This document shows positions 7,305-15,646 of a stretch of 20,406 bases of DNA, one piece after another (the first letter of the stretch is position 1; the number at the start of each line of letters is the position of its first letter). Source of the stretch: an uncultured Oceanospirillaceae bacterium (GTDB taxonomy: Bacteria > Pseudomonadota > Gammaproteobacteria > Pseudomonadales > Oceanobacteraceae); NCBI GenBank assembly GCA_937974825.1, contig CALJVD010000198.1:1-20406 (forward strand), read 5' to 3'. A program made the position numbers and the translations under genes. The notes beneath the pieces are model-generated. The model was not told the DNA's origin and did no database searches. It saw only the letters and a list, made by a program, of their open reading frames with translations.

Positions 7305-7961
7305 TTAGGTAGGCCGCTCAAAGTGTTTTAGGCTACTAATAGATTCTTGCTCGGCCAACATGGGCAGTTCTGTGGTGGCCAGTTGGTGTGCTTGTTGGGC
7401 TGGAACACCTAGCGCACGCAAGACTAACTCTGCGCAGTCTGTGCCTGCGTCTCGCCAGGTTCTAATACCATCACGCACTAAGTACATTGCCCCTAATACC
7501 GAGCTCGTTAACATAGCAATGCATGAGCTTAACTGGTCAATATTTAGGTTGTAGCGCTTGCTTTGAATGCCATCCATTAAAATTTTAATTGGATGACTGG
7601 CTCCTAGCTGTCTTAATGCGCTGCTATGAAATCCAAACCGGCTGATAAATAATCCCCATTCAGGATCTTCATGGGCGCGTTTAATGTATAAGCGAATGCC
7701 AATAGAAAGGCGTAGGTCAGGGTCGGCAATGTCACGGAAGCTTAGCATTAAACGCTGGTTCATCTCGGCGCTTAAGGTCTGGGCGACATCTTCAAATAGA
7801 GCTTCGATAGAGTCGACGTGATTATAAATAGTGCCACGTGCTACTCCGGCCTGTTCAGCGAGTTCTTTTACGCTGACGTGTTGAATGCCCTTCTCACCAA
7901 ATAGGCGTAGGGCAGCTTGATAAATTCGTCGTTGGGCAGCACTCGAGCTAGGTTGCAACAT
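7305..7961 (-). CDS. TetR/AcrR-family transcriptional regulator
   Basis: A 218-residue DNA-binding repressor-type protein. The N-terminal TetR domain is clear: RRIYQAALRLFGEKGIQHVSVKELAEQAGVARGTIYNHVDS. Its helix-turn-helix lies at about residues 30-49, followed by the usual EALFEDVAQ helix. The C-terminal ligand domain (about 60-210) is divergent, and its effector and target cannot be told from sequence. It lies 48 bases downstream of recG on the same strand without a visible terminator, so it may be read from the oxyR-recG transcript. No good ribosome binding site precedes the ATG. The gene converges on katA; no TetR-like palindrome shows in its own upstream gap, so autoregulation is not supported by what is visible. 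Confidence 0.88.
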   Translation of the reverse strand: MLQPSSSAAQRRIYQAALRLFGEKGIQHVSVKELAEQAGVARGTIYNHVDSIEALFEDVAQTLSAEMNQRLMLSFRDIADPDLRLSIGIRLYIKRAHEDPEWGLFISRFGFHSSALRQLGASHPIKILMDGIQSKRYNLNIDQLSSCIAMLTSSVLGAMYLVRDGIRTWRDAGTDCAELVLRALGVPAQQAHQLATTELPMLAEQESISSLKHFERPT

Positions 7962-8009
7962 AAATAAGTTAGCGACTTTTGAAGTGAAGAGAGTTAAATC
8001 TGGTGGACA

Positions 8010-10085
8010 TTATACACTAGCAAAGCGTTCAGCATCACCCAGCCAGCGCTGGATTAACGGTTCAACTACGGCAGGGTGTTGTTGCCATAGCTGTTGCGAC
8101 ATTGCTCTGACTTGATCTAATAAATACCCATCACGCTCTAAACTGGCAACCCGTAAGTTCTGCAGCCCTGTTTGGCGAGTGCCTAGCAGTTCGCCAGGCC
8201 CTCGTATTTGTAAGTCTTGCTCAGCAATATAAAAACCGTCTTGGCTTTCTCGCATTACTTGTAAACGCTGGCTGCCCACCATTGACAGTGGGGCTTTATA
8301 CAAAAGTACGCAATGGCTTTTGGCGGCACCACGTCCAACGCGCCCACGTAATTGGTGTAATTGGGCCAAGCCTAAACGCTCAGGGTTTTCGATAATCATT
8401 AAACTGGCGTTCGGTACGTCTACACCCACTTCAATAACAGTAGTGGCAACCAAAAGATCAATGGCATGAGCTTTAAAATGAGCCATGATTTCGGCTTTTT
8501 CGCTGGCTTTCATACGACCGTGAACTAATCCTATGCGCAAGTTGGGTAAGGCTTCAGTGAGTTCTTGGGCAGTGATTTCAGCCGCTTGGCATTCTAACGC
8601 TTCACTTTCTTCAATTAATGTACACACCCAATAGGCTTGCGCACCGTTTTGACAGGCCACACTGACACGCTCGACTATTTCATGACGACGCTGATCAGAA
8701 ATGGCTACAGTAGTAATAGGACTACGCCCAGGAGGTAATTCGTCGATAATGGAGGTGTCTAAATCGGCGTAGGCACTCATGGCGAGTGTGCGTGGAATAG
8801 GCGTGGCGGTCATCACTAACTGGTGCGGAGATAAGCCATCAGCACTTTTTTCACGTAAGGCCAACCGCTGATGGACGCCAAAACGATGTTGTTCATCAAT
8901 AATAATCAACCCGAGTTTGGCAAACTTAACATCCGCTTGGAATAACGCATGGGTGCCCACCACTAGTTGGGCGGTGCCATCGGCAATATCTGAAAGTGCT
9001 TGCTCACGGGCTTTGCCTTTTACCTTGCCGGCTAGCCAGCCGGTTTTTATACCTAGGGGTTCAAACCAAGCCGATAAATTATGCAGATGCTGTTCAGCTA
9101 ATATTTCAGTCGGTGCCATTAAAGCGACCTGATACCCAGCTTCTAAGGCGCTACAAGCCGCTAGGGCAGCCACTAGAGTTTTACCTGAGCCAACATCCCC
9201 CTGCACTAATCGCAGCATAGGATAGGGCTGCTGTATGTCTTGTAGGATTTCTTGTGTTACACGCTGCTGAGCACCGGTAGGACTAAACGGTAGGTTGTTA
9301 AGTAATCCGCTTTGTAAGTGCTTACTTGCACTAATAGCAGGAGCACGATCGGCCTGAACAGCTGCGCGTATTTTATGCAAAGACAGCTGGTGGGCTAATA
9401 GCTCTTCTAAGATTAAGCGTAGCTGAGCTGGGTGGTTACCAGCCTCTAAACTTTCAAGCGAGGTGTTTTGTGGAGGTTGATGTAAAAACAATAACGCTTC
9501 TTTTAAGGTTGGTAGTCGCCATTGTTCTAACCAGGCCAAGGGAAATAGATCCGCTAAGCTGACCTGATCATTGCGTAAATACGCTTGTGCTTGCTCATGT
9601 ACTAAACGAATACGCTGTTGGCTAATGCCTTCAGTGGTAGAGTATACGGGGGTTAAAAGGGGCTCTATGGGCGCTTCAAACAAACTTTCTAGTAGGCTGT
9701 ACTCAGGGTGATACATTTCTAGACCACTGGCGCCAGGGCGGGCTTCGCCATAGCAACGAACAAATGCACCGGGTGAAAACTGATTTTTTTGAGCTGCGTT
9801 AAAATGAAAAAAACGCAGGTTAATTAAACCGGTGTTGTCTTGCAGTTTCACAAGCAGGCTGCGTCGCTTTCCGAAAATAATATTAGCGCTTTTTACTTCT
9901 CCTTGAATAACCGCTGTGTTCATGGCTCTTAAGCTGCCGATGGGCGTTATGCGGCTGCGGTCTTCATAGCGAAAAGGCAGGTGAAAGTACAAATCAGCCA
10001 GCGTAAATATCTGTAACTTTTGCAACTGCTCGGCAAACTTAGGACCGACGCCTTTGATATCTGTAAGTTTGCTTACTTTTTTCAC
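8010..10085 (-). CDS. recG: ATP-dependent DNA helicase RecG
   Basis: Branch-migrating helicase that remodels stalled replication forks and Holliday junctions; 691 residues, full family length. The N-terminal wedge/OB region covers about residues 1-150. Walker A GDVGSGKT is at 296-303, the DEQH box at 397-400, and motif III TATPIPRT at 426-433. The C-terminal helicase half contains GRVGRG and the RecG signature GDGF-like DGFYIAEQDLQIRGPGELLGTRQTG. The start is a GTG (10083-10085 on the plus strand reads CAC). It is chosen because an AAGGGA site sits six bases upstream and overlaps the oxyR stop codon, indicating coupling. With only nine bases between them, oxyR and recG form an operon, as in pseudomonads. 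Confidence 0.97.
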   Translation of the reverse strand: MKKVSKLTDIKGVGPKFAEQLQKLQIFTLADLYFHLPFRYEDRSRITPIGSLRAMNTAVIQGEVKSANIIFGKRRSLLVKLQDNTGLINLRFFHFNAAQKNQFSPGAFVRCYGEARPGASGLEMYHPEYSLLESLFEAPIEPLLTPVYSTTEGISQQRIRLVHEQAQAYLRNDQVSLADLFPLAWLEQWRLPTLKEALLFLHQPPQNTSLESLEAGNHPAQLRLILEELLAHQLSLHKIRAAVQADRAPAISASKHLQSGLLNNLPFSPTGAQQRVTQEILQDIQQPYPMLRLVQGDVGSGKTLVAALAACSALEAGYQVALMAPTEILAEQHLHNLSAWFEPLGIKTGWLAGKVKGKAREQALSDIADGTAQLVVGTHALFQADVKFAKLGLIIIDEQHRFGVHQRLALREKSADGLSPHQLVMTATPIPRTLAMSAYADLDTSIIDELPPGRSPITTVAISDQRRHEIVERVSVACQNGAQAYWVCTLIEESEALECQAAEITAQELTEALPNLRIGLVHGRMKASEKAEIMAHFKAHAIDLLVATTVIEVGVDVPNASLMIIENPERLGLAQLHQLRGRVGRGAAKSHCVLLYKAPLSMVGSQRLQVMRESQDGFYIAEQDLQIRGPGELLGTRQTGLQNLRVASLERDGYLLDQVRAMSQQLWQQHPAVVEPLIQRWLGDAERFASV

Positions 10086-10094
10086 TATGTTCCC

Positions 10095-11012
10095 TTAGCG
10101 GTCGCTGGGTTTTTTGTTGGCAATACGGCATTGGCTTGCCGTTTCAATCAATAGATCAATAGCCTTACCTCTAGGGAAGCTAGCGCGCCATGCTATTGCG
10201 ATGGTTCGATAAGGTGCCGGTGCACGGAATGGACGTGTGGTCACTAAGTTATAGTCCAAATTACTGACCGCAAGTTCCGGCAAAACAGTGATTCCAAGTC
10301 CGGTTGATACCATATGTTTTAATGTTTCTAACGAGCTGCCTTCCAACATGTTGCCTAAGCGCGAATTGTATTTGCGAGCAATCTCAGGGCAGAACGACAG
10401 TACTTGGTCACGGAAGCAGTGCCCTTCACCCAGCATTAGTAAGTTTTCATCCGCTAATTGCTCGGGTTCGATCACGCGCTGCTTACACCATGGGTGGTTC
10501 AGCGGCAGTACAACCACAAAGTTTTCATCGTAGAGTGGACGCGTAACAACATCGGGTTCGGTAAAGGGTAAAGCAACAATGATGGCATCTAAGTCACCAT
10601 CGCGCAGCTGTCGACGCAGATTCGCGGTGTAATTTTCTAATAAATACAACGGCATAGTCGGTGCTTTCTGATGAATCTGAGGCACAAGATGCGGAAATAA
10701 ATACGGCCCGATGGTAAAGATAGCCCCGAGTTTTAAAGGACTGCTGAACTGGTTCTTACCAAAGGAGGCAAGCTCATGAATAGTGCGTGCTTCTTCGAGC
10801 ACACGTTGTGCTTGGGCGACAATGCGTTCACCTAAAGGTGTGACGGTCACTGAGCTTTTGCTGCGCTCAAAAATAGCAACACCCAGCTCTTCTTCCAACT
10901 TTTTAATGGCCACGCTTAACGTCGGTTGGCTAACAAAGCATTTCTCAGCGGCGTTACCAAAATGTTGCTCTTGGGCGAGGGCGACAAGATACTTTAATTC
11001 AGTTAAGGTCAT
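10095..11012 (-). CDS. oxyR: Hydrogen-peroxide sensor and LysR-type regulator OxyR
   Basis: Redox-switched activator of peroxide defence genes, 305 residues, cytoplasmic tetramer. The LysR helix-turn-helix is at about residues 18-40 (NAAEKCFVSQPTLSVAIKKL). The regulatory domain has the diagnostic GEGHCFRDQVLSFC, placing the peroxidatic and resolving cysteines at 199 and 208, the same positions as in E. coli OxyR; this supports an intact thiol switch. SSLETLKHMVSTGLGITVLP is a further OxyR signature. It heads the oxyR-recG operon and is divergent from an SDR gene over 117 bases. The best target in the window is the catalase operator at 5630-5666. I found no comparable in-phase ATAG/CTAT array in its own promoter, so autoregulation is not evident. 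Confidence 0.97.
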   Translation of the reverse strand: MTLTELKYLVALAQEQHFGNAAEKCFVSQPTLSVAIKKLEEELGVAIFERSKSSVTVTPLGERIVAQAQRVLEEARTIHELASFGKNQFSSPLKLGAIFTIGPYLFPHLVPQIHQKAPTMPLYLLENYTANLRRQLRDGDLDAIIVALPFTEPDVVTRPLYDENFVVVLPLNHPWCKQRVIEPEQLADENLLMLGEGHCFRDQVLSFCPEIARKYNSRLGNMLEGSSLETLKHMVSTGLGITVLPELAVSNLDYNLVTTRPFRAPAPYRTIAIAWRASFPRGKAIDLLIETASQCRIANKKPSDR

Positions 11013-11038
11013 GGCGTACTCTTTAAATCAGATGGCTC

Positions 11039-11067
11039 ATTATTGTTGTGTTGTATCATACAAGCAA
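11039..11067 (-). promoter_or_regulatory. Possible oxyR promoter
   Basis: On the minus strand, TTGCTT (11067-11062) and AATAAT (11044-11039) are 17 bases apart, placing transcription start near 11031 with a leader of about 18 bases. The -10 matches five of six consensus bases and the -35 three of six. A weaker plus-strand pair, TTGTAT (11051-11056) and TACATT (11074-11079), could serve the divergent SDR gene. Confidence 0.35.
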
Positions 11068-11129
11068 TAGTCATACATTTAAGCTATAAGTTAAGATAAG
11101 AACAATAGAAATGCACTAGGAGTAACACT

Positions 11130-11981
11130 ATGGCACGAATTTTAGTGGTAGGTGTAGGTGATGTTGGCGGCCATTTAGCTCGTGAGTTAGCACGAACAGG
11201 CCATGAGGTGTGGGGCATTCGTCGATCTGATAAACCTGTTGGTGATGGAGTGACGTTAATTCAAGCCGATGTGGCAGAATTAGAAACGTTACAAAACCTG
11301 CCTAAAGATATTGATATATTGGTGTATAGCGTTGCATCCCCTAAATTTACACCCGAGGGGTACCATTCGTACTACTATCGCGGATTACGTCATATCTTAA
11401 GTGCGTTAAAAGGGCAGAAACTTAAACATGGTTTCTTCGTTTCAAGCTCTAGTGTTTATCACCAAATGAATGGAGAGTGGGTAGACGAAAAATCAGAAAC
11501 AAACCCAGTAAGCTTTGCAGGTAAAGAAATGCTGCAAGCTGAAAACGCGTTATTAACCAGTAATATCCCAGCCTCAATTGTGCGTTTTACCGGTATTTAT
11601 GGCCCAGATCGTACCCGTATGATTGAACAAGCACGTCGGGGTGGGTATTGTGACCCTGAACCACCAGTGTGGACAAACCGTATTCATCGGGACGATTGCG
11701 TAGGGGTACTTAACTTCTTAGTAAACCGAGCTTTGAACGGTGAAAGTTTAGATGAAATATACCTAGCGACCGATAATGAGCCTGCCACACTCTTTGATGT
11801 ACTAGAGTGGATGAAAGATCGGATTGGTGAGGTAGAGCCAGACTATGACTTGCCAGAAGCCACACGTCGTGCCAACCGCCGCTGCTCAAATAAGCGTTTA
11901 AGAGACTTAGGTTATGAGTTTAAATACCCAAGTTATCAAGAAGGTTATGATGCGTTGTTAACCGATATGGGCTTGGTATAA
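11130..11981 (+). CDS. YeeZ-like NAD(P)-binding extended SDR / epimerase-family protein
   Basis: A 283-residue Rossmann-fold protein. The dinucleotide motif GVGDVG is at residues 8-13, immediately after ARILVV. VSSSSVYHQMNGEW corresponds to the conserved SSSVY block of extended SDR proteins. The usual catalytic YxxxK is not seen: the aligned position reads S128-FAG-K132, so Tyr is replaced by Ser. As I recall, YeeZ-like relatives also lack it, so dehydrogenase or epimerase chemistry should not be assumed. The substrate is unknown. The C-terminal NRRCSNKRLRDLGYEFKYPSYQEGY matches the sugar-epimerase-like tail. The start has an AGGAG site at 11118-11122. It is transcribed divergently from oxyR and converges on ridA. 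Confidence 0.85.
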   Translation: MARILVVGVGDVGGHLARELARTGHEVWGIRRSDKPVGDGVTLIQADVAELETLQNLPKDIDILVYSVASPKFTPEGYHSYYYRGLRHILSALKGQKLKHGFFVSSSSVYHQMNGEWVDEKSETNPVSFAGKEMLQAENALLTSNIPASIVRFTGIYGPDRTRMIEQARRGGYCDPEPPVWTNRIHRDDCVGVLNFLVNRALNGESLDEIYLATDNEPATLFDVLEWMKDRIGEVEPDYDLPEATRRANRRCSNKRLRDLGYEFKYPSYQEGYDALLTDMGLV

Positions 11982-12012
11982 AACAGAGGGTGTTTTAAAC
12001 CAAACCCATAGG

Positions 12013-12042
12013 CTTGGTGTTTAATAAAAATTAAGCACCAAG
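12013..12042. terminator. 13-bp stem-loop between the SDR gene and ridA
   Basis: CTTGGTG-T-TTAAT (12013-12025) pairs with ATTAA-G-CACCAAG (12030-12042) through 12 Watson-Crick pairs and one G-T pair over an AAAA loop. It includes the last codons of ridA. No T-run follows on either strand. An overlapping, imperfect alternative hairpin uses TTAAAC near 11995-12000. It probably separates the two convergent transcripts. Confidence 0.45.
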
Positions 12043-12417
12043 TACTAATGTCCCTTCGATTTCTACACCGGCATCTTTCGGCAGTTGTGATACACCTACC
12101 GCGGCACGTGCTGGGTAAGGTTGCTCAAAGTATTCCGCCATTACCTTGTTAACCGTAGCAAAATCATTTAAATCGGTTAGGTAAATATTTACTTTCACTA
12201 AGTCTTTGAGTGAGCCGCCCGCGGCTTCACATACTGCGCTCATGTTTTTAAATACTTGGTGAATGCGTTCTTCAATGCCACCGGTTACAATCTCCATAGT
12301 TTCAGGCACTAATGGAATTTGGCCAGATAGATACACAGTATCACCAACTTTTACGGCTTGTGAATAAGTACCAATGGCAGAAGGGGCTTTATCGGTAGAG
12401 ATGATTTCGCGTGTCAT
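12031..12417 (-). CDS. ridA: RidA-family reactive enamine/imine deaminase
   Basis: Hydrolyses reactive 2-aminoacrylate and related imines formed by PLP enzymes to 2-ketoacids and ammonia, protecting PLP-dependent enzymes; a cytoplasmic homotrimer. It has the canonical 128-residue length. Expected active-site residues are present: Tyr18 in AIGTYSQ, Arg104 in YPARAAVGVSQLPK, and Glu119 in GVEIEGTLV. SGQIPL and the DLNDFATVN segment are family signatures. Only eight bases separate it from the spoT stop, so it should be the last gene of the gmk-rpoZ-spoT-ridA transcript. The same ridA-after-spoT order is known in pseudomonads. Confidence 0.96.
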   Translation of the reverse strand: MTREIISTDKAPSAIGTYSQAVKVGDTVYLSGQIPLVPETMEIVTGGIEERIHQVFKNMSAVCEAAGGSLKDLVKVNIYLTDLNDFATVNKVMAEYFEQPYPARAAVGVSQLPKDAGVEIEGTLVLGA

Positions 12418-12425
12418 GCTATTCC

Positions 12426-14546
12426 TTAATGGTTTTTGTTGCGGACAATACGGCTAACACCGTTGATGTTACGTGTACGGCGAATCACTCGTGCTAAGTG
12501 CTTACGACCTTCTACGCTTAAAGTAAGGTTGATGACGCTTAAGCGAGCATCACGGTCTTCTACGCTAATATTTTCAATATTAGCTTCGGCGTGTGTAATA
12601 GCACCAGCGAGTTCAGCGACAATACCGCGTCTGTTTTCAATATACACTTTTAAGTCGACGGTAAATTCGCTGTCGATGTCTTTATCCCAGCTTAGAATCA
12701 CACATTTTTCTGGATGCTCTCTGAGCTCTTCAATGTTCTTACAGGTTTCGGTGTGGATAACTAAGCCGCGACCAGAGCTAACGTACCCAATGATAGGGTC
12801 ACCAGGAATGGGGTTGCAGCACTTAGCGAAGTTAAGCATCAGGCCTTCAGTGCCTTTAATTGCCAGTGGTGTTTGGTCTAAATTAATGAGCTCGATGTCT
12901 GTTTCGGTAGCAGCAAATAAACGGCGTGCAACCAGTGGAGCTAGGCGGTTACCCGTGCCGATATCCTCGAGTAAATCATTAAATTCAGACAAGTTAGCTT
13001 CGGTTAATGCTTCTTGAACCAGCTTAGGATCGACATCATCTAGTGTCTTATCCATGGTGCTTAATGCTTTATTTAATAAACGCTCGCCTAGTGCTACCGA
13101 CTCAGAGCGGCGTTGGCTCTTAAGGAAGTTGCGAATGTTGGAGCGTGCTTTACCTGTGGCAACAAAGCTTAACCAAGCGGGGTTCGGACTGGCTGTTGGC
13201 GAGGTGATAATTTGCACAGTTTGTCCGTTTTGTAACTCGGAGCTTAGCGGTGCTAACTGGCGATTAATACGACAAGCGACGCAATGATTGCCTACATCGG
13301 TATGAACTGCATAGGCAAAGTCGATAGCCGTAGAACCAGTGGGTAACTCCAAAATCTTACCTTTAGGGGTAAAGACGTAGATCTCGTGCGGGAATAAATC
13401 CACTTTAACGTGTTCAACAAACTCGATTGGGCTGCCTGCGTTTTCTTGTAGTTCGAGTAAGTTTTTAACCCATTGGCGCGCACGTTGCGTACCATGTACG
13501 CCTTCTTCATCGCCATCGGCTTTATATAGCCAATGAGCAGCAATGCCGTGACTGGCCATGGCGTGCATTTCTTCAGTGCGAATTTGTACTTCAATGGGGA
13601 CGCCGCTGAAGCCAATCAGAGTTGAGTGCAAAGACTGGTAGCCATTGGTTTTAGGAATGGCGATGTAGTCTTTAAAGCGACCAGGCACGGGTTTATACAG
13701 GCCGTGCATAGCGCCTAAAATTCTGTAGCAGGTATCGACATCACTGGTAACAATTCGAAAGCCGTATACGTCCATAATATCGCTAAGAGATTTACGCTTA
13801 TCGCGCATTTTTCTATAAATGCTGAATAAGTGTTTTTCGCGTCCAATAACCCGGGCACTAATGCCCACTTCTGCCAAGCGATTACGAATAGCGGTCGAAA
13901 TGTTATTAACCATTTCGGAGCGGTTACCACGAGCTTGCTTGACGGCTTTATCGATCATGTTTGAGCGCATTGGGTAAATTGCTTCAAAGCATAGCTCTTC
14001 AAGTTCGATACGAATGTTGCTTAAGCCGAGGCGGTTGGCGATAGGTGTGTAAATATCAAGGGTTTCACGAGCAATACGACGGCGTTTTTCAGGCCGTAAA
14101 GACCCAAGGGTACGCATGTTGTGCAAACGGTCTGCCAATTTGACAAGGATAACGCGAATATCCTTCGCCATGGCCATAACCATTTTTTGGAAGTTTTCTG
14201 CTTGCTGTTGTTCTTTACTGCCAAAGTGCATATTGGTCAGTTTAGAAACGCCATCGACTATTTCGGTAACGGCATCGCCAAACTGTTCAGCAAGCGCATC
14301 TTTAGGAACACCAGTATCTTCAATGACGTCATGCAGCATAGCAGCCATCAAACTTTGATGGTCTAAGTGCATATCAGCGAGAATGTTAGCAACCGCTAAC
14401 GGGTGAATAATATAAGGTTCGCCACTACGACGTAATTGGCCTTCGTGCGCTTGTTCAGCGTAGTAATAGGCGCGACACACTTGCTGAATTTGAGAAACAT
14501 TCAGGTATTTGCTAAGTCGCTCGGCTAAGTCGTCAATAGTGGCCAT
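12426..14546 (-). CDS. spoT: Bifunctional (p)ppGpp synthetase/hydrolase SpoT
   Basis: Controls the stringent-response alarmone; 706 residues, full length. The N-terminal HD hydrolase has IIHPL with His48 and the HDVIED motif at 72-77, so hydrolase residues are intact. The synthetase domain has YGFRIV and GRFKDYIAIPKTNGYQSLH near 289-307. The RxKD form (RFKD) is the SpoT/Rel type rather than RelA's ExDD. A TGS domain covers about 387-448 (HEIYVFTPKGKILELPTGSTAIDFAY). A Cys-containing region follows (KCCNPIPGD), then an ACT domain at about 632-706. It follows rpoZ with an 18-base gap. Both activities look intact, but synthetase strength cannot be judged. Confidence 0.97.
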   Translation of the reverse strand: MATIDDLAERLSKYLNVSQIQQVCRAYYYAEQAHEGQLRRSGEPYIIHPLAVANILADMHLDHQSLMAAMLHDVIEDTGVPKDALAEQFGDAVTEIVDGVSKLTNMHFGSKEQQQAENFQKMVMAMAKDIRVILVKLADRLHNMRTLGSLRPEKRRRIARETLDIYTPIANRLGLSNIRIELEELCFEAIYPMRSNMIDKAVKQARGNRSEMVNNISTAIRNRLAEVGISARVIGREKHLFSIYRKMRDKRKSLSDIMDVYGFRIVTSDVDTCYRILGAMHGLYKPVPGRFKDYIAIPKTNGYQSLHSTLIGFSGVPIEVQIRTEEMHAMASHGIAAHWLYKADGDEEGVHGTQRARQWVKNLLELQENAGSPIEFVEHVKVDLFPHEIYVFTPKGKILELPTGSTAIDFAYAVHTDVGNHCVACRINRQLAPLSSELQNGQTVQIITSPTASPNPAWLSFVATGKARSNIRNFLKSQRRSESVALGERLLNKALSTMDKTLDDVDPKLVQEALTEANLSEFNDLLEDIGTGNRLAPLVARRLFAATETDIELINLDQTPLAIKGTEGLMLNFAKCCNPIPGDPIIGYVSSGRGLVIHTETCKNIEELREHPEKCVILSWDKDIDSEFTVDLKVYIENRRGIVAELAGAITHAEANIENISVEDRDARLSVINLTLSVEGRKHLARVIRRTRNINGVSRIVRNKNH

Positions 14547-14564
14547 TTAAGCAGAGCCCTCTGC

Positions 14565-14801
14565 TTAGAATTGCTGTTCTGCTGCGCGCTCAAGTTCTTC
14601 TTGTGCTGCCATAGTTGCAGGAGTCACAAGGTTCTCAGAGATTTCACGCAAAGCAATAACGGTAGGCTTATCGTTATCTTCGTCTACTAAAGGCTCTGCG
14701 CCATTAACAGCGATTTGTCGAGCACGTTTAGTCGCTAGCATTACTAACTCAAAACGGTTTTCAACGTTTTCTAGGCAATCTTCAACAGTTACGCGAGCCA
14801 T
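14565..14801 (-). CDS. rpoZ: RNA polymerase omega subunit
   Basis: A 78-residue subunit that helps fold and assemble the beta-prime subunit and contributes to a ppGpp binding site on RNA polymerase. MARVTVEDCLENVENRFELVMLATKRARQ is the conserved start, followed by NDKPTVIALREI; the C-terminus is the usual variable acidic tail. The start follows a TAGGAAT site. Its place between gmk and spoT is conserved in Gammaproteobacteria and links the enzyme that makes the ppGpp precursor, a ppGpp target and the ppGpp-turnover enzyme. A stem-loop lies in the gap to gmk. Confidence 0.97.
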   Translation of the reverse strand: MARVTVEDCLENVENRFELVMLATKRARQIAVNGAEPLVDEDNDKPTVIALREISENLVTPATMAAQEELERAAEQQF

Positions 14802-14827
14802 AATAATTCCTATAGTAAATTACGGTG

Positions 14828-14856
14828 AACCAAGCATATTAACTCAATATGCGGTT
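14828..14856 (-). repeat. Stem-loop in the gmk-rpoZ gap
   Basis: GCATATT (14834-14840) and AATATGC (14846-14852) form a perfect 7-bp stem with a five-base loop. It is extended by AACC (14828-14831) and GGTT (14853-14856) beyond a two-base bulge. No T-run follows on the minus strand, so it is more likely an mRNA processing or stability element, or an operator, than a terminator. Confidence 0.5.
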
Positions 14857-14877
14857 ATTAAAAAGGTCTGACGCTAC

Positions 14878-15501
14878 TTATTGTAGTAATTTGGTTAAAG
14901 TATCAGCGTGTCGTACTTGTTGGGCAATCAAACGATGGCGTCGAGCAATCACAATACTGCGTAATTCTTGCAGGGTGTCGTCAAAATTATCGTTGATAAT
15001 TAGGTAGTCGTACTCAACAAAGTGGCTCATTTCATCGCGTGCATCTCGCATGCGGCGTTCAATAGTTGCTTCATCGTCTTGCCCACGTTTTTGTAAACGT
15101 TCACGTAAAGCTTCAATGGACGGTGGAGCAATAAATACAGTGACAGCATCTGGAATTAAACGACGTACTTGTTGCGCGCCTTGCCAGTCAATTTCTAAAA
15201 TAACATCGCGACCAGCTTGTAGTTCTGATTCAACCCATTCCTGCGACGTGCCGTAGTAGTTATCAAATACCTGTGCGTGCTCTAAAAATGCACCTTCGCC
15301 AGCCATGCGGACAAACTCATCTTTATTGGTGAAATGGTAGTTCACACCATCGACCTCACCTGGACGAGGCGCACGGGTTGTATGGGAGACAGAGACGCCA
15401 ATATGTTCAGTACAAGATAAAAGCTGGCTGACTAAGCTTGTTTTACCGGCACCGGAAGGCGCAGAAAAAATAAATAATGTTCCTACAAATGGTTTGATCA
15501 T
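14878..15501 (-). CDS. gmk: Guanylate kinase
   Basis: Phosphorylates GMP to GDP with ATP, supplying GTP and hence (p)ppGpp; cytoplasmic, 207 residues, normal family length. The P-loop SAPSGAGKT is at 13-21. The GMP-binding segment is SVSHTTRAPRPGEVDGVNYHF, and ILEIDWQGAQQVR is the characteristic following strand. The lid region with RLQKRGQDDEATIERRM is present. It is the first gene of the minus-strand gmk-rpoZ-spoT-ridA block; yicC, a frequent neighbour, is not here. No strong ribosome binding site precedes the ATG, but there is no better start. Confidence 0.97.
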   Translation of the reverse strand: MIKPFVGTLFIFSAPSGAGKTSLVSQLLSCTEHIGVSVSHTTRAPRPGEVDGVNYHFTNKDEFVRMAGEGAFLEHAQVFDNYYGTSQEWVESELQAGRDVILEIDWQGAQQVRRLIPDAVTVFIAPPSIEALRERLQKRGQDDEATIERRMRDARDEMSHFVEYDYLIINDNFDDTLQELRSIVIARRHRLIAQQVRHADTLTKLLQ

Positions 15502-15563
15502 GGCTAAGGCTTTTTGGGTTTCTAAAGGCGGTATTCTATGGGGATAATGTAGTAAGGTCTAGG

Positions 15564-15575
15564 ATAACGCGTTAT
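15564..15575. promoter_or_regulatory. 12-bp palindrome upstream of gmk
   Basis: ATAACGCGTTAT is a perfect palindrome, 63 bases upstream of the gmk start. The position would suit an operator, but no regulator is identified. Apart from this palindrome and the small disrupted frame at 15647-15809, the stretch 15502-15805 holds nothing I can support. Confidence 0.25.
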
Positions 15576-15646
15576 AACCCTTAACACAGGTTGCTAAGCA
15601 CCCAGTGTACCGTTAGGGTAAACCAAAAAATAATAAGAGTAATAAA

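Noticed and set aside
11067..11108. ATAG and CTAT tetrads between oxyR and the SDR gene as an OxyR autoregulatory site
   Set aside because: The tetrads at 11067, 11084 and 11105 are 17 and 21 bases apart, out of phase with the 11-bp OxyR spacing.
12436..13017. 193-codon plus-strand frame inside spoT
   Set aside because: It is antisense to a fully conserved region of spoT, has no ribosome binding site and reads as low-complexity Ser/Arg/Leu-rich protein without any motif.
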